Below, piece by piece: positions 18,406 to 33,500 of a stretch of 64,000 bases of DNA. Made by a program: the position numbers and the translations under genes. The stretch is from NCBI GenBank assembly GCA_963854835.1, contig OY978525.1, positions 83,850,833-83,914,832 of the forward strand, read 5' to 3'. Numbering within the stretch: the stretch's first letter is position 1; each line of letters opens with the position of its first letter. Under the pieces are notes generated by a model. That model was not told the DNA's origin. It made no database searches and was given only the letters and a program-made list of their open reading frames with translations. This DNA comes from Megamerina dolium (taxonomy: Eukaryota; Arthropoda; Insecta; Diptera; Megamerinidae).

Positions 18406-21400
18406 ATGGAAGTGAGTGTTATTCAAATTCGGCATTCTGTGCGCCGGCTGCAGGAACTGATATCAACACAGACGCCAAATGAAGACAAAAAATATATAAG
18501 TGATTTAGTGGAATTGAATGTAAATATCGATGTTTGTTTTAGAAACTGGGACTAATTAATAAAATTTTTTTACAGGCCTACACAGAAAGAGACCTGGAAG
18601 GACTATTGACGTTTTTACGTTCAAGGTTCTTAGATGAATATTTCACAAGACCTATCGCAATTGCCTTCGAGCAATTATTACTTTTAATCATAACAACAGC
18701 TATAAGTTGTGACGAGGATGTGAATAAAATTAACTTTTTAGATTATCAAAAGAAATGTATTGCTTTGGCTAAAGTGATGCATTTCTCTGCAGATGTTAAA
18801 CGGTGAATATTGCATCTTAAATTTAATGTGGCTTTATCTTACGATATCACATGTTACTTTCAGATATGTAATAAGTTATTTTCGTAATAAGCCACCACCA
18901 TTCAACAATTCGGATAATATATTGGCAAAACCTAAAAATAAAAAATCGGAAAGTGATAGTAATTCCATGGACTTGGCAATAATTAAATGTTGCTATCAAT
19001 TATTGTATACGGAACCAGTATTCTTTAGAGAACTCTGGAATTGGTCTGAGTTTATTAAAGAAAACTTGACTATTAGAGAAAACAATGATTTAAAACAAGT
19101 CTACTGTAATCATATAATAGCTATTTTAACTGATATGACTGCAACACAATTATATAAAATGAATGAGAATTTCCCATCGGAAGTGTTACATCAAATTGAC
19201 GCTGAAAGTGAGAATACTCCTTTGATGGTGAAGAATGAAAAAGTACCCTTAACGGAAACAGATAATCTTTACATAACACTACCTTGTCTATCAGATCTTG
19301 TGACTCAAATAGAGGGCGTATTTTTATCAATTTTTAACAAAAACAATTTTAAATTTTTTACCTATTCTGACGGTTCATATGATAAAATCGTGAGGGTTGA
19401 CTCCACACGTGTCAATTTGCGTAGTATTGCCTTGGGAATTTCATCTGGAAAAGCAATATGCCTGTCGGGACCAGTTGGTTGTGGTAAAACAACACTTGTC
19501 GAATACTTAGCTCGGAAAACCGGACGCATTTCTCCGAAGCCAAAAGAGATTAGAAAACAGCAAAAATTTGAAAAGAATAATAGCTTAATTCTTAAAAAAA
19601 CAAAGACAAAAATGGCAAATTTCTGCATTAAAAGAAAAGTGGATTTCGAGACAGATCTGGAAAGAATCAGTTATAATGATGAGAATACTGAAAATGGATT
19701 CCTACGTATACAGCTTGGTGACCAAACTGATAGTAAACTGCTTTTGGGTCAATATCGCTGTACCGATGTGCCTGGTGAATTTGTCTGGTTACCTGGTGTA
19801 CTAACAAAGGTTTGTATCAACTAGTATTCTGTAAATAAATTTTAACTCGTCGTTATATACTTTTTGTAGGCTGTTATGAATGGTTATTGGCTGCTATTGG
19901 AGGATTTAGATGCAGCTACACAAGACACATACACAATTTTAGGTAGCCTTTTGGAAAACAACTATTTAAGTGTACCAGGTTTTCGAGACTGTCTCAAAAT
20001 CGAGCCTGGTTTTCAATTATTTACGACTGTGAGGTAAGTATGCTGTAAGTGTAGTTTAATTTTTCTTTTAGTATTAATATCCAATATGTTTCTCCCAGAA
20101 TCAATAGGTCTGGTACTCCACAAAAATCATTTCACTCTTTACTCGAAAAACATCTCTATACTATCAATATATTGCCGCTTTCTCGCAACGAACTGTGCAA
20201 AGTTATTAGCACAAATTATCCACGATTGTCGACGGTAGCTAATCGTATTGTTGACGTATTTCTAACATTTTCAAGCGGTGATCATAGCGTTGCGGATAAT
20301 TTACGTCAGCAAGAAACTATCGATAAAGTTGATTATACGGGAAATTGCATAGATTTACCCTTTGAGCAAGTGAAACTTTCATCAATGCCAAACTCAGGAC
20401 GTATGGTATCAACACGTGATCTTATTAAATTATGCCAACGCTCCAATCCCATGTTCTCAGTCACTAGTACTGAATGTGCTTATTTTGTGTTCGAAAATGC
20501 TGTTGATGTATTTTGTTCGTATTTGCCACAGGGCAAAGATAAAATTAGGCTTATAACAAGCATTGGTGCTAAATTGGGTATCATACATTCACGCTGTGAG
20601 TATCTGGCGGAAAAACATCGACCTGATTTAGAAGTGAATAGTGAGCGTATTAAAGTGGGACGAGCTGAGTTGTTTGTGAAGAAACAAACGGAAAACGATG
20701 CAAATCTTTCCTACGGCGACGAGCAGGGTGAATATGATGACGAAAACACGGAGCCTCAACGTGCGAAGCGACAAAGGCTTTCTAATGATGATGAATGCTC
20801 GCTTAGCACAACCAGCAAATCACCAACATTTTCGTTTACTCGAATGGCGTCATGCATTCTTGAGCGCATTGCTGTCTGTGTAGCACACGCAGAACCCGTA
20901 TTGCTGGTTGGTGAGACTGGTGTCGGTAAAACATCATCCGTACAATATTTAGCCGAACGTACACGGCACAAATTGATCGTGGTGAATATGAACAACCAGT
21001 CAGATGTGTCCGATTTGATTGGTGGTTTCAAACCAGTCGATTTAACATATGTGTTGACACCGCTTCGGTGTGATTTTGAGACACTTTTCCGTAAAACGTT
21101 TAATGAAAGCAAAAATCAAACATTCCTTACCAAATTCAGCATTTGCTATACTGAGGGTAGCTTTGCTATTATTATAAAACTTATGTTGAAAGTGCTAAAT
21201 TCGGTTTTCGAGAAGAGTGAACGCAAGGAATATAGTCCACAACAAGAGAGAGAACTATTGCCACGTTGGCGGACACTAAAAACGAGAATTCTCAAACTTA
21301 GCTCTCAATTAACAAAGTCCTTGAATGTTTCGTTTGCTTTTATACCTGGCTCATTGGTGAATTGTATTAAAAATGGTGATTGGGTGTTGCTAGACGAAAT

Positions 21401-24400
21401 AAATTTGGCTTCTGCCGAAACGCTGGAATGTCTTTCAACCATATTAGAACCGAATGGCTCTGTGGTGCTGTTGGAGAAGGGCGATTATACTCCGGTGAGA
21501 AGGCATAGGGACTTCCGGATATTCGCCTGCATGAATCCCAATACTGATATTGGTAAAAAGGATTTACCAGTTGGTATACGCAATCGCTTTACAGAATTCT
21601 TTGTGGATGAGTTAACAACGGAGTCGGACCTAAATTTGTTGATTAGTGATTACCTCAGTACGACGGGTATACAAACGAGAAGTGTCGGCAACATTGTGAA
21701 ATTGTACAAGAGATTAAAGCAACTTGCACAGCTTGAACTTAATGATGGTCTGGGCAATCGTCCCGTCTACTCTTTGCGTACCCTCTGTCGTGCACTACGC
21801 ACTTGTGCCAAAAATCTTTGTGGCTCCATTGAGCGGAACCTTTTCGAGAGTTTCTGTATGAGTTTTCTAACACAACTTGATCCTACTTCGCATAACATTG
21901 TGCTGAAATTAATACGAGATGCTTTACTTAGTAATTCCAAAGCTGTCCTTAAACAAGTAATACCTAAGCCCGGCGAAGATTATCTCAATTTTGGTGGATA
22001 TTGGATTCAAGTGGGTTCGATGACACTACAAGAATGTGCAAATTATATTTTAACCGACAGTGTTGGAAAAAATCTTAAAGACTTAGCTCGTATAATATCA
22101 ATTGGTAAGTTACCAGTACTCTTACAAGGACCAACCAGTGCGGGCAAGACCAGTTTAATTGAGTATGTAGCAAAGAGAAGCGGTAATAATTGCCTACGTA
22201 TTAATAATCATGAACACACAGATCTACAGGAATATATTGGGACGTACACAGCAGATGTGACTGGGAAATTATCATTTAAAGAAGGCGTTCTGGTGCAAGC
22301 AATGCGTAATGGCTATTGGATCATTTTGGATGAATTGAACTTAGCTTCCACTGATATCTTAGAAGCTCTTAATCGCGTTCTTGATGATAATCGCGAGCTT
22401 TTCATAGCGGAAACCCAGACGACTGTGAAGGCGCATAAGAATTTTATGCTCTTTGCCACCCAAAACCCACCTGGTTTATATGGGGGTCGTAAAACATTGT
22501 CGCGTGCTTTTAAGAATCGTTTCATTGAATTGCACTTCTCAGAGATACCGCGTGATGAGCTGGAGATCATTTTGGAAAGACGTTGTCTCATTCCAACTTC
22601 ATATGCCAAAAAAATGGTCATGTGCATGTCCGATTTGCACAAGAATCGTAAAACTACCAGTAAAAATATGTTTACATTACGCGATCTATTCCGTTGGGGC
22701 AATCGATATACGTTCGCGGACAAAGCGCTCTTGCTGGATAAGAAATACGATTGGAATCAACATCTCGTCGAAGAAGGTTATTTGGTGTTGTCGGCCAGAG
22801 TTCGTACTCACATTGAAATTGAAATAATCGAAGAGACACTCTATAGGAATTTTAAAAAACGCCTTAATTTGGCACATCTTTTCGAAGCTCAGAGCGAGGA
22901 AATTGCAATTTCGCCCGTTACCAGAGACATCATTGCAGCCATTAAAGCTTTTAAGCAACGCCGCGATATTGTATGGACGCGTAATATGACTCGCATGGCA
23001 GTTTTAACAGCTAAAGCTTTGCAATTTAATGAGCCGGTCCTCTTAGTTGGGCCAACAGGCTGTGGGAAAACAACCATATGTCAGATATTAGCTGCCATTC
23101 ACAACGTTAAGCTGCGTATTTTAAATTGCCATATGCATACAGAAGGTGCTGATTTTTTGGGCGGACTTCGTCCTTGTCGTCAGACCGATGGCATAAATGG
23201 TTCTACCTCCGACAACGCAATAGCAAGTTCGCAGAAACTTTTTGAATGGGCTGATGGCCCATTAATACATGCGATGCAAGAGGGTTCCTATTTTATGGCC
23301 GACGAGATCTCCTTAGCGGAAGATTCAGTTCTAGAACGTTTAAATTGTATTTTAGAACCAGAACGCACAGTGCTGTTGGCCGAAAAAGGTGGTGTCACTG
23401 ACGGTAGTGGTGCGAACTGTACGAATTCCAAAGAACTGATTACAAATAATTTTGTAATAAAAGCACAAAATGGCTTCCAATTTATGGCCACTATGAATCC
23501 CGGTGGTGACTTTGGCAAAAAAGAACTTTCTCCTGCTCTACGTAATCGCTTTACTGAAATTTGGTGTCTGCCATCTGACACCAAAGAGGATCTTATTCAA
23601 ATTACTAGCAATTGTATGTTAGAGAGATCCGTCATTCTGAATGAAAGCATCAAATATGATACATTGAGAATAGCGACATATCTGGTGGAAATAGTTCTAT
23701 ATATGCATGATACTGTGGAAAAATTTAAATACTCTATACGTGACGTACTTGCTTGGGCCAATTATGTGACCAATACCAACGAGAATTTAAGCTTCCCTGA
23801 GAAGGCCATATTTGGTTTGGAAACAATATTTCTTGATGCTTTAGAAATGTTGCAATATGATTCAATTGAAAAAGTTGAACGTCTAAAGCATACCATTATT
23901 GAATTTGCCATTAAGCAAGCTGATCTTATTTTGAATATGAAATTCACTTTGCACGAGGTGGAATCCAGTCGTGGTGTTGAAGTCATACAACGTGCTGAAG
24001 AATTTGGCATTAAGCCATTTTTCATACATGCACCCGCCGATGCAAAAGTATCGTCTGATAAGACTTTCTTATTTGACGCACCAACAACTAAAAAGAATTT
24101 ATTTCGTCTGCTTTCCGCACTCACACTAAAGAAACCAGTCCTCCTTGAAGGACCACCTGGTGTAGGCAAGACTTCGATTGTGGAGAATTTAGCACACGCT
24201 GTTGGCTATCAGATTGTTCGCATAAATCTGTGTGAACACACAGATTTGGCAGATTTGTTTGGCACCGATTTACCAGCGGAAGCGAAAACTCTGGATGCGG
24301 AAGATGTTGAAAGCTCTACAATAAAGCCACACATGAATGCAGGATCATTTGTGTGGCGTGACGGACCATTGCTTGCAGCCTTAAAATCCGAAAATACCTG

Positions 24401-27400
24401 GATACTCTTGGATGAGTTGAATTTGGCACCACAATCCGTGTTGGAAGGCCTCAATGCCATATTAGATCACCGTGGTGAAGTTTACATCCCGGAATTAAAT
24501 AAATCTTTTGCATTGGGAAAGCAGACACGCATATTTGCTTGTCAAAATCCACTAAAACAGGGTGGCGGACGCAAGGGTTTACCGCAATCATTCTTAAATC
24601 GCTTCATTAAAGTCTATTTACGGAAACTCAGCACAGATGATCTTTTGTTTGTGGTGAGCGAGAAGTATTCAGTGTATTTTGAGCAATTACGAATGTACTT
24701 CTTGCAATTGTTAAAAGGGTACGTTATACCAGAGCCAAATCTTTTTGAACTTTATAAAACTAATACGCCAAATATACGAGATCAAGCGCAAGCACAATTA
24801 CCAATTGATACATTTGATTTACCTAAACGGCTTGTACATTTCTCACAGCTTTTGGATCAAGGTATTGAAGCAATGGCATTCGGCTACAAAGGTGGACCGT
24901 ACGAAATTAACTTACGTGATATTTTACGTTGGTGCGATCTACTTGTGCATTCAGAAACCGGATTCATCTTCAATGCGACTCACTCTGCCGAAGCAAACTC
25001 AAATCCAGTTGAATTGTTTAAATCAGCTTTCGATAGTTTCTTGCTAACACTGTACGAGCGTATGAAATTAGTTTATTATCAGCGTATGCGATCCGAACAT
25101 GACAAGCTCTTCATACGCAATGCATTCGCGAAAGTTTTTAACTGTGATGCTGAACGCTTGAACAATTTATCCGAGGATATTTCACTCTATTGGTCCCACG
25201 GGAGCATCTATCTTAATGATATTGTCTTAAAACGGGGTCCAAGGACGGAACAAGCTTTGCGTCAATTGAAAAGCCCAGAATTATCACCATTACTATTGAC
25301 ATCTCAACGTGAAATACTAAAGAATATAGTCGAGTGTGTACATATGGAGAAGCCAGTATTATTGTGCGGTGCTACCGACACTGGTAAAACTAAGCTCATC
25401 GATACACTGTGCTCGCTCTCGAATCAAATTTGTAATACCGATACAATTGATGATTCGGTAACAGGCAGTTTTCAACAGATTGATCTGAATCGTCACTTGG
25501 AAGATCTATCCCAACGTATTGAATGTATATTTATGAGTTCTGTGCGAAACATGATATTGGCACGATACTCTGCAAACGTTATTGCTGAACTATTAAATAC
25601 TTGGAGTAAATATAGTGGCTTAGCTAATGTAAAGCATGGAGGTAAGTGCATACCTATAATACATGAGCATACATCGCTAATACATGAAAATTTACATTTA
25701 TTCAAATTAACTCATTTCAGAATTCAACAATACAGGTGCCATGTCAAGGGAATTGAAAATCTTTCGCAAACGCATACAACATTTACGTGAAGTTATTCAG
25801 CAATTGTTGTTACTCGACAATGAATACAGTATAGCGGCATTAGAAGCAACTTGCCGCACGGTGCTATTACAACAGGATCATCTATTAGAGCTTCTTTTGA
25901 AGCGCATAAATGTAGCTCAATCACTAAATACGGGCGGCTCCTTTGAGTGGGTTGATTCAAAAATTGTAAAATCCCTAAAATGTGGTCAATATATTCTACT
26001 GGAGCATGTTAATATGTGTTCATCGGCTGTTTTGGATCGCTTAAATCCACTTTTCGAGCCAAATGGAAAATTGCTAATATCCGAAAAAGGTGTGTCTAAC
26101 GTCGATGAAGCCGAAATAGTTGCACGGGCGCCAAATTTTCGAGCTTTCCTCACAATAGATCCCAAGAATGGTGAACTATCGCGTGCTATGCGTAATCGTT
26201 GCATTGAATTGGCACTGAGTAAGGAGCTATATGATGTCGACGACATGCGCTCGATTATACATTTAAATGGTGTATGTAGCATTGATGCAATCAATTGTAT
26301 ATTGGCCATACACGAACGTGTGTTACACTTGACCGAAATGCAACCATATAGTATTTCGCACATGGCACAATTTGCATTCCTCACTGCAGCATACAACCGT
26401 ATTGGTTATAATATTGAGCGTGCTTTATATGTTAGTGGCATGGAGGTTTATGTTTATTCAGCAAATACCGACTTATTGGGTTATGGATTGGCATACTATC
26501 AAAATCAATTGCGCGGAATTGTTTTGGATGAAACAAAGAAATTCGACGCCGCCACCCATAGTTCGCATGTCGAAACCGATCATTTAGCAAATTTAATTTT
26601 AAACGTCAGTGAACTCGATGAGATGGCTCTAATCAAATTGCAAACGGAACCTCTTAAATTATTGCTCAAATCTAATCAAATAGATCAACAAGTTTTGACA
26701 GCGCACTTGAAATCGCTTGAACAAATAAATTTTGATGGCATCCAGCACTTTGAGCTCATGCGTTTCTTCATTTATATATTATATGAAACCAGTTCCATGA
26801 ATGATGTCAAATTGCGTAATTTATATTTACGCAATATTTTAAAAAGCCAACGACAATTGCTACAATTATCAGATAATCTGTATGCGCGCATACAAAGTTT
26901 TATTCAACATTTTAATAATAATTTAACTCATCTACCATGGAATCGAAAATTATATAAACGCATACGTGACTATGCCACGGAACGTGGTGCATGTGACACT
27001 GTACAAAATAAAATGCTCAACTTGAGCTCCTTACTTGTCGGCGATCTACTTGTACTTCCTATTCCATCTGATAATGTCACAACGAAATTGCAACAAATCG
27101 ATGCTTTCACGTACTCACAGTTAGTTGCCAATAAGTCAATCACAGACAAATTAAATAATAAATTTCTCTTGCATTTGTCTGGTTTTCTAACACGTCTACA
27201 TATTGTTTTAAAATCGACATTGGCAGAGGCTACCGTTAATGTAACTGAATTTGTACAAATAGCAACTGCTTGTTTATGGTTTAACCGTATGCTGGACACT
27301 TCGCAATTGAAATTGTTCATTAATAAGCAATTAGATAATGATATGTTGGATAGATTATTACTACATTTCACATGGCTCGAGAAAAATTTACTAAGACTCT

Positions 27401-27564
27401 TGATGAAAATTTCGCCTGAACATCAGCAGCGAGACACCGATTTCGATACTAGCTTGAAGAATATTAAACATTATATTTCAAGCGTCAAGCAACCTTTGAA
27501 TATAACGCGTAAAACCTATGTAAAACAATTGACCGACTTTCAGCCTTTCCATCAGGAATCACAG
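18406..27564 (+). CDS. MDN1: MDN1 exons 1-6: N-terminus and AAA+ ring
   Basis: Introns here are 56, 61, 60, 65 and 79 bp. Walker A motifs, by approximate residue: AAA1 SGPVGCGKTTLVE (315), AAA2 VGETGVGKTSSVQ (752), AAA3 QGPTSAGKTSLIE (1158), AAA4 VGPTGCGKTTICQ (1464), AAA5 EGPPGVGKTSIVE (1831), AAA6 CGATDTGKTKLID (2238). Walker B: AAA2 LLDEINLAS, AAA3 ILDELNLAS, AAA4 MADEISLAE, AAA5 LLDELNLAP. In AAA1 it reads LLEDLDAAT and in AAA6 LLEHVNMCS, so both terminal modules lack the usual Asp-Glu pair. Sensor-type ACMNPN, ATQNPP, ATMNPG and ACQNPL motifs follow in AAA2-AAA5. Exon 5 alone is 5.5 kb. The coding frame is intact, which argues for a functional gene. Confidence 0.93.
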
Positions 27565-30500
27565 GTAAGCATTAACCATTATTTAGATTATAGTGTAGAA
27601 TATACGAACAGAGTAAGAGTAGAATATATCTCGATTTGTTACGCTTTCGAGATTGTTGAATATGATCGACTACATCTTCACTTGGATTTAATAAATTTAA
27701 TTTAATCTTGGCTCCTAAGAAGGTGTGCCTTTTGCACAAGGATATACATTTTCGGTTCTGGTTTCGACAACTTCACATGCGTAAGATATTTTGCTTTAAC
27801 AAGTTGAAAGTATATTTAGGGTCATGCTAGAAGGTGAATCCTTAGCCAAACTTGAAGGCCAATTATAGAATCAGCTGGTAGTTTTCTTTCTACACTGTTC
27901 CTTCCATATACAGAAACTTACCAACTCCATCATAAGCTCATAAGCAGAATATGATCGGACGACAGCATGTGCGAAGACTAGAGACCCAGTGTTCTCTGTC
28001 CCGTACATAAGAACGGTGTACCCACAATTTGTGCCAACTATCATGAAATAAGGCTCTTGAATATCGCATACAAGGTCTTATCGTGCTTACTGTATAAAAA
28101 ATTGAAACCTATGCTTTGCAACCTGAATGGTCCTTATCAGTGTGGCCAGATTTTCACACTACGCCAAATCCTGGACACACACTATCTAATTGTTGATTAT
28201 AAAGCCGCTTTCGACAGTATCGTGAGGGATTACATCAACACAACTTTTTGTTCATTCGATTTTACACAATGACACTGTGAAAACTGGTAAAGACCTCTCT
28301 CCGTCGTTTAATATCGAACGGGGTTTAATATTAGCCGATTCGATATCGTGTGACTTATCTTATTATGGAAAAAAATTCGATCTGTTAATTTACGACATAA
28401 ATAAATAAATATGTGGCACTTAAAGCCCTAAAGGGCTCATTGGCCGAGCTTCTCTTCTATTACTGTTGTGCGTCTTAAATTTTGGACAGTATTAGAATGG
28501 ACCTACTTATTTTAGCCGGTTCCGAACGGCAGAACACTTGTGACATCACTTTTTCTGAGCTTTGTCACAGGGTTCTTTTTAGAAGCTTTTTCATGGCAAG
28601 TTGTTACTGTCGGAAGAATTGCCAATTGCTTGCCGACAGGTGGGTACCATTCGAAAGAAAAATCTTTTCGATTTCTTTTTTTTGTTATGCATCAGCCGGG
28701 TATTGAACCACGACCTACAGATCAGAAGGCGAACACACTAACCACTGAGCTACGGCACCCACTAATTTACGACATAATGACACTAATTTCAACAAAATTG
28801 AGAATTCGAGCATTTTTTCGAAAAACGAAAACTACACTCCACAAGTCTGATCATGTGGGTCCTTACACATGGCGCTGAAGCCTGGACAGTTTCCACCTGA
28901 AATGAGGAAATTCTTGAGGTTTTTGAGGGTGTGCTGACTATGTCTTGTCAAACAAGTGGAAGAACACGCCCAACTAAGGAGGTGTTATATTCGAAACTCC
29001 TGGTGAACGATACAACCTCCAGTGAAAAGTCCAACTACTGGAAAACCTGTCACATAAGTAAGATCGTAACACCGACTACCAGGCTTTGGTTTTTCGGCGA
29101 TCAATAATTTCTTTTCCTCGTTATCAGCCCACAGAAGTTTTTTCCTTTGTCAAAACTTACCCCATTATTCTTCTTTCACGCAGTCGTCGTTGAACCGTTG
29201 ATACCGATACTAGTGCATCCAATTGTATATTGTTTTTGGCTCTTATTTTAGCTGTACTATCCAATCGATTTTTATTACAGATAATAATTATCCGGACATC
29301 GACTGTTTATACGAACTAGGCTAGTCCCTTTTCTGTTTGTATTCACAATACTTTCTTGGCGTCGATTCAGTGTTTTGCTGATGGCTCCTTTCAAACGTTT
29401 AATATATTTATTGTAGAATTTACCTATTTAGTTCAAAATTATTGTATCTGCCGTTTTCCAACTTTTGGCATCTCTAATCATGTTGAATGATTTAGGGCCG
29501 TTTTCTCAACTGCCTGTTAGCGTTATCGAACCGATAAAGTTAACGGACACATTTGATGCCTGTTAAAATTTATAACAGCAAACGCACAGTTATCATATCG
29601 ATGCATTTGGCCGAAATTATAGTATGTGTCAAAAACCTAATTTCACAGCTTGCAATATTAAAACCAAATTTTATATGTTTTTAGATAAACAACTAAGATA
29701 AACTTTTTTTTTGGAAAAGTTTTCATTTTCCGATAAAACCTATTTTTTTTTTGTTCATACGATTATTTTGCTCACAACATTTTATAAGTGTGCATTTACA
29801 ATAACATTAAAAACAATTTAAATTTCGTATAAATTGAAGCAAAATTATTTGTGATCTTAAATCTTTAAAATAAATTAATTACGAAGGTTTTATTCCGTTT
29901 TTTTTTTTAGTTTAAGTGGTGTAAAATGACATTAAACAAAAGTTATCTATAACAAAAGATTTTCAATTTCAAATATAAGTAAATATAAGTAATTTAATCT
30001 TCATCGTCGCTATCATTCTAATGAGTCTTCTTCTGAATGTTTTAAATTTAAATACTCATTTTGATGGAATACTATTTTTTAAACATGGATTTTGCAAATT
30101 AATGAATTTTTTAGAGGAAATACAATTTTTCTAGCTTAAAAGTAAAATTCAAGTTGTTCATAGTTTTTTATTGGATTTTTCAGAATATCTACAGTCGAGT
30201 GCAATTGATTCTAATTTTTTTCGAATGAAGATCCGCGAAGTTTATTTATTATAAATTATAAATTTAGGGATTAGCCGAATCAGACCACTTATATGGGTCC
30301 CTTTTCGTCCCTCAAATCGTGTGTTAATTATTTGTTCGGTTGCAGAATTCTTCTACTTCCTTCCTCATAATAACATCACGCGTTATTTCAAGCATCTCTT
30401 TGTGGGGTATGTTCCACATTTCGAGTTCATCAATAAATTGGCGACCCAGTGTGGACAACCTCCTGCTTGCCAATGCAGGACACTGGCACACTATGTGCGC

Positions 30501-33500
30501 CGCTGTCTCTGCCTCTTCCATGCATAATCTGCAAATATCAGCATCCTCCCCATCAACAAAACCCATCTTGCTGAGGTGGTACCTGAAATTGCCATGCCCA
30601 GTTATTAATGCAGTCAACCAGCTTAGAGTCATTCGTCCTAGACTGAGAGCCCTCCCCGATTCACTGACCTTTGATAGCCTCAACGAAGCCTTTGCCTGTC
30701 TACAAGTAGATAAGTTCTCCCATCTCGTGAGATGAAGTTTCTTTATCCACTCTTCGACCTTTGCCTTCACCGTCCCGCTGCTGAGAGCAACTACTGGTTC
30801 CGGTCCATAAAATTCAGCTTCAGATCCTTGTCTAGCCAAGGAGTCTGCAGCTTCATTCTGTTCTATACCAATGTGTCCCTTCACCCACATAAGAGTAATC
30901 GCATTACTACGAGCACACCCATTAAGTTTCTGAACACATTCGAGCGCCAACTTAGAAGATACCGTAGGTTGTTGCAGCCGCCTGACCACCGCCTGGTTAT
31001 CGAGTGCTAGCAAGATTTTCTTACCTTGCACCTTTCCATCCAGTAGATGGTCTAACGCATGCATTAGACCTAGCATTTCTGCTTGGTATACCGATACGTA
31101 TCTTCCCAGATTCAGAGTGCATGCCAGTCCCAACTCTTTAGAGAAGATTCCAGCACCCGCTCTGCCATCCATTAATGAACCATCTGTAAAAATACTGATG
31201 TCATTTTCCTCACATACATCATGTGTGAGGCCGTCTTCAATGAGTGTTCTGTGTGACTTTTCAGTCATCTTCAGCCTACCCATTCCCTCCATTGGCATCT
31301 GCGACTCCTTTACACTGCTATATAGCAGTGACAGGATGCCCCTGTGCCCCCTCTCTGTGCCGAATCCATACCAATTATTGGTTGTCTTCAGACGTAATGC
31401 TGTTAATGCCGCTGACTTCATAATATGCAAGTCCAACGGCAGCAGCCCGAGAAAAACTTCCAATGCTTCTACTGGGGTCGTCCGGATAGCTCCGGTAATC
31501 CCAATACAAGCCATTCTTTGTACCCTATCTAACTTGCTTTTCGCGGTCTTTTGGGTGACCTTAGGCCACCAGACCACAGCAGCATATGTTATTAAGGGTC
31601 TGACCATCGTTGTGTAGATCCAGTGCGCTGCTCTGGGAGTGATTCCCCACATGAGACCGAACACTCTCTTACACTGATGCAATACCCGCTTGCCCTTCTG
31701 AATCTTGTCATCGACGTGACTATTCCAAGTCAGCTTGTTATCCAGGATGACACCTAGATACTTTACTTCCTTGGATACGTTGATGTTCGATCCAAAAAGC
31801 CTAAGAGGGTCTATTGTTAGTCCAGTCCTCCTTTTAGTAAAGAGTACTGTTTCCGACTTACTAGCATTTACAGAGAGACCTTGTTCCGTGCACCATCCTT
31901 CAACCATTTTGAGTGCACCTCTCATGGTATCATAAATAGTGTCCAGGAACTTACCGCTCACCGTTACCGCTATGTCATCTGCATACCCGACGGTGTGTAT
32001 GCCTTTTGAGTCCAGAAGCTGAAGTAGGGAATCGACCGTGATGTTCCAAAGGATGGGCGATAATACTCCCCCCTGTGGACACCCTTTGACTACCCTACCT
32101 CTGAGTCTGTAACTCCCATTTTGAAAGTTTATTGCCCTTTTCCTCAGCATGCTGTCCACCCACCTTATAATGGTTGGGCTGACTTCACGAGAAGCAAGGG
32201 CCATCCTTAGCTTATCGAAACCAATCTTATCGAAGGCACCTTCTATATCCATAAAAGTAGACATAGATATCCCTCCACAAGACAGTTCCCTCTCCGCTAC
32301 GCGAACGAGTTCGTGCAGGGCCGTTTCAGTGGATTTGCCAGCTCTGTACGCGTGCTGACACCTGTTCAGTGGTTTTGTCAGAAGCGTTGTCCCTTCCATG
32401 TAGTCCGCCAATACTCCTTCCATACATTTAAGCAGAAAGGAGGTCAAGCTAACCGGCCGGAAAGATTTAGCCTCTAAGTAGTCCCTTTTTCCCGGCTTTG
32501 GAAGAAAGACAACCTTAGTCTCTCTCCATTGAGTCGGGATATATCCTGTAGCCAGGCAAGTAATAAATATTCCCAGAAGCCTGTCTACCAGAGCTTCTGC
32601 TCCCCACTGAAGTAGGGCTGGAAATATCCCATCTGTACCCGCTGTTTTGAATGGAGAGAAACGCTTAATGGCGTTTATCACTCCATCTCTGGTGACTATC
32701 CTTTCAGCTTCCAATCTTTCATTCCTGTTTGCACCCTTGCGGGTGGCTTCCCAAGGATCTTCCGATCTAAAGCTTCCTGGAAAATGCACCTCCATCAGGT
32801 ATTTCAGTGACTCTCCGATTGTCTCTGTAAAGGATCCATTCGTTTTACGAATTAATCCCAACTTTGACACCGGGTCCTTTGATATGATCCTCTGTAATCT
32901 ACATACATCGGTCATATCTTGCATATTTGAGCAAAATTCCCTCCACGTTTTCCTTTTACGGTTGCGTAGAGTCTTCTTCAGCTCCCTTTTCTTTGACTTG
33001 TAGTCGTCCCATGCGTTGGGGTCCCCTCTCATGTGACGATTAAAAGCCTTCCTTGTCTCCTTTTTCATGGATTCCAGTTCCCCATTCCACCATGGAGTGG
33101 GATCTCCTTCGTCCACTACCGTCAGAGGACATGAAGCTTCAAATGCTTTGATCATGGCTGAGCTGATAGCCCTCACCTGATACTCAACATCTGCAGTTGT
33201 TCTAGGTCTCTTAAACCTCCTTGGCAATAATTCCTCAAGAACTTCGCAGTACCTTGTACAATCCGTTCGTTTCGGTATCCTTACCATTCTACAGTCGTTC
33301 CTATGTCTTTTATCGGACGTAATCCCAAACTGAATGGCCCTGTGGTCCGACATGGTTAGTCTATCCACAACCCTCCAGTCCAAAATCCTTTATAACATTT
33401 TGACATTCGTCAGAGTAACATCAATAACCTCGCAACGACGTGCGTCGACAAAGGTCGGTTCTGTTCCCCTATTGGCAACTTGTAGACCAAATCTTTCTAT

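Noticed and set aside
20172..25790. Separate gene starting at the ATG at 20172
   Set aside because: It is internal to MDN1 exon 5, which starts at 20099 in phase with exon 4.
29490..30232. Second MITE beginning GGGCCGTTTTCTCAACT
   Set aside because: Only one end is visible; no inverted partner was found.
31117..33003. Plus-strand frames over the LOA element
   Set aside because: They are antisense shadows of ORF2; residues show no domain and the minus strand has clear motifs.
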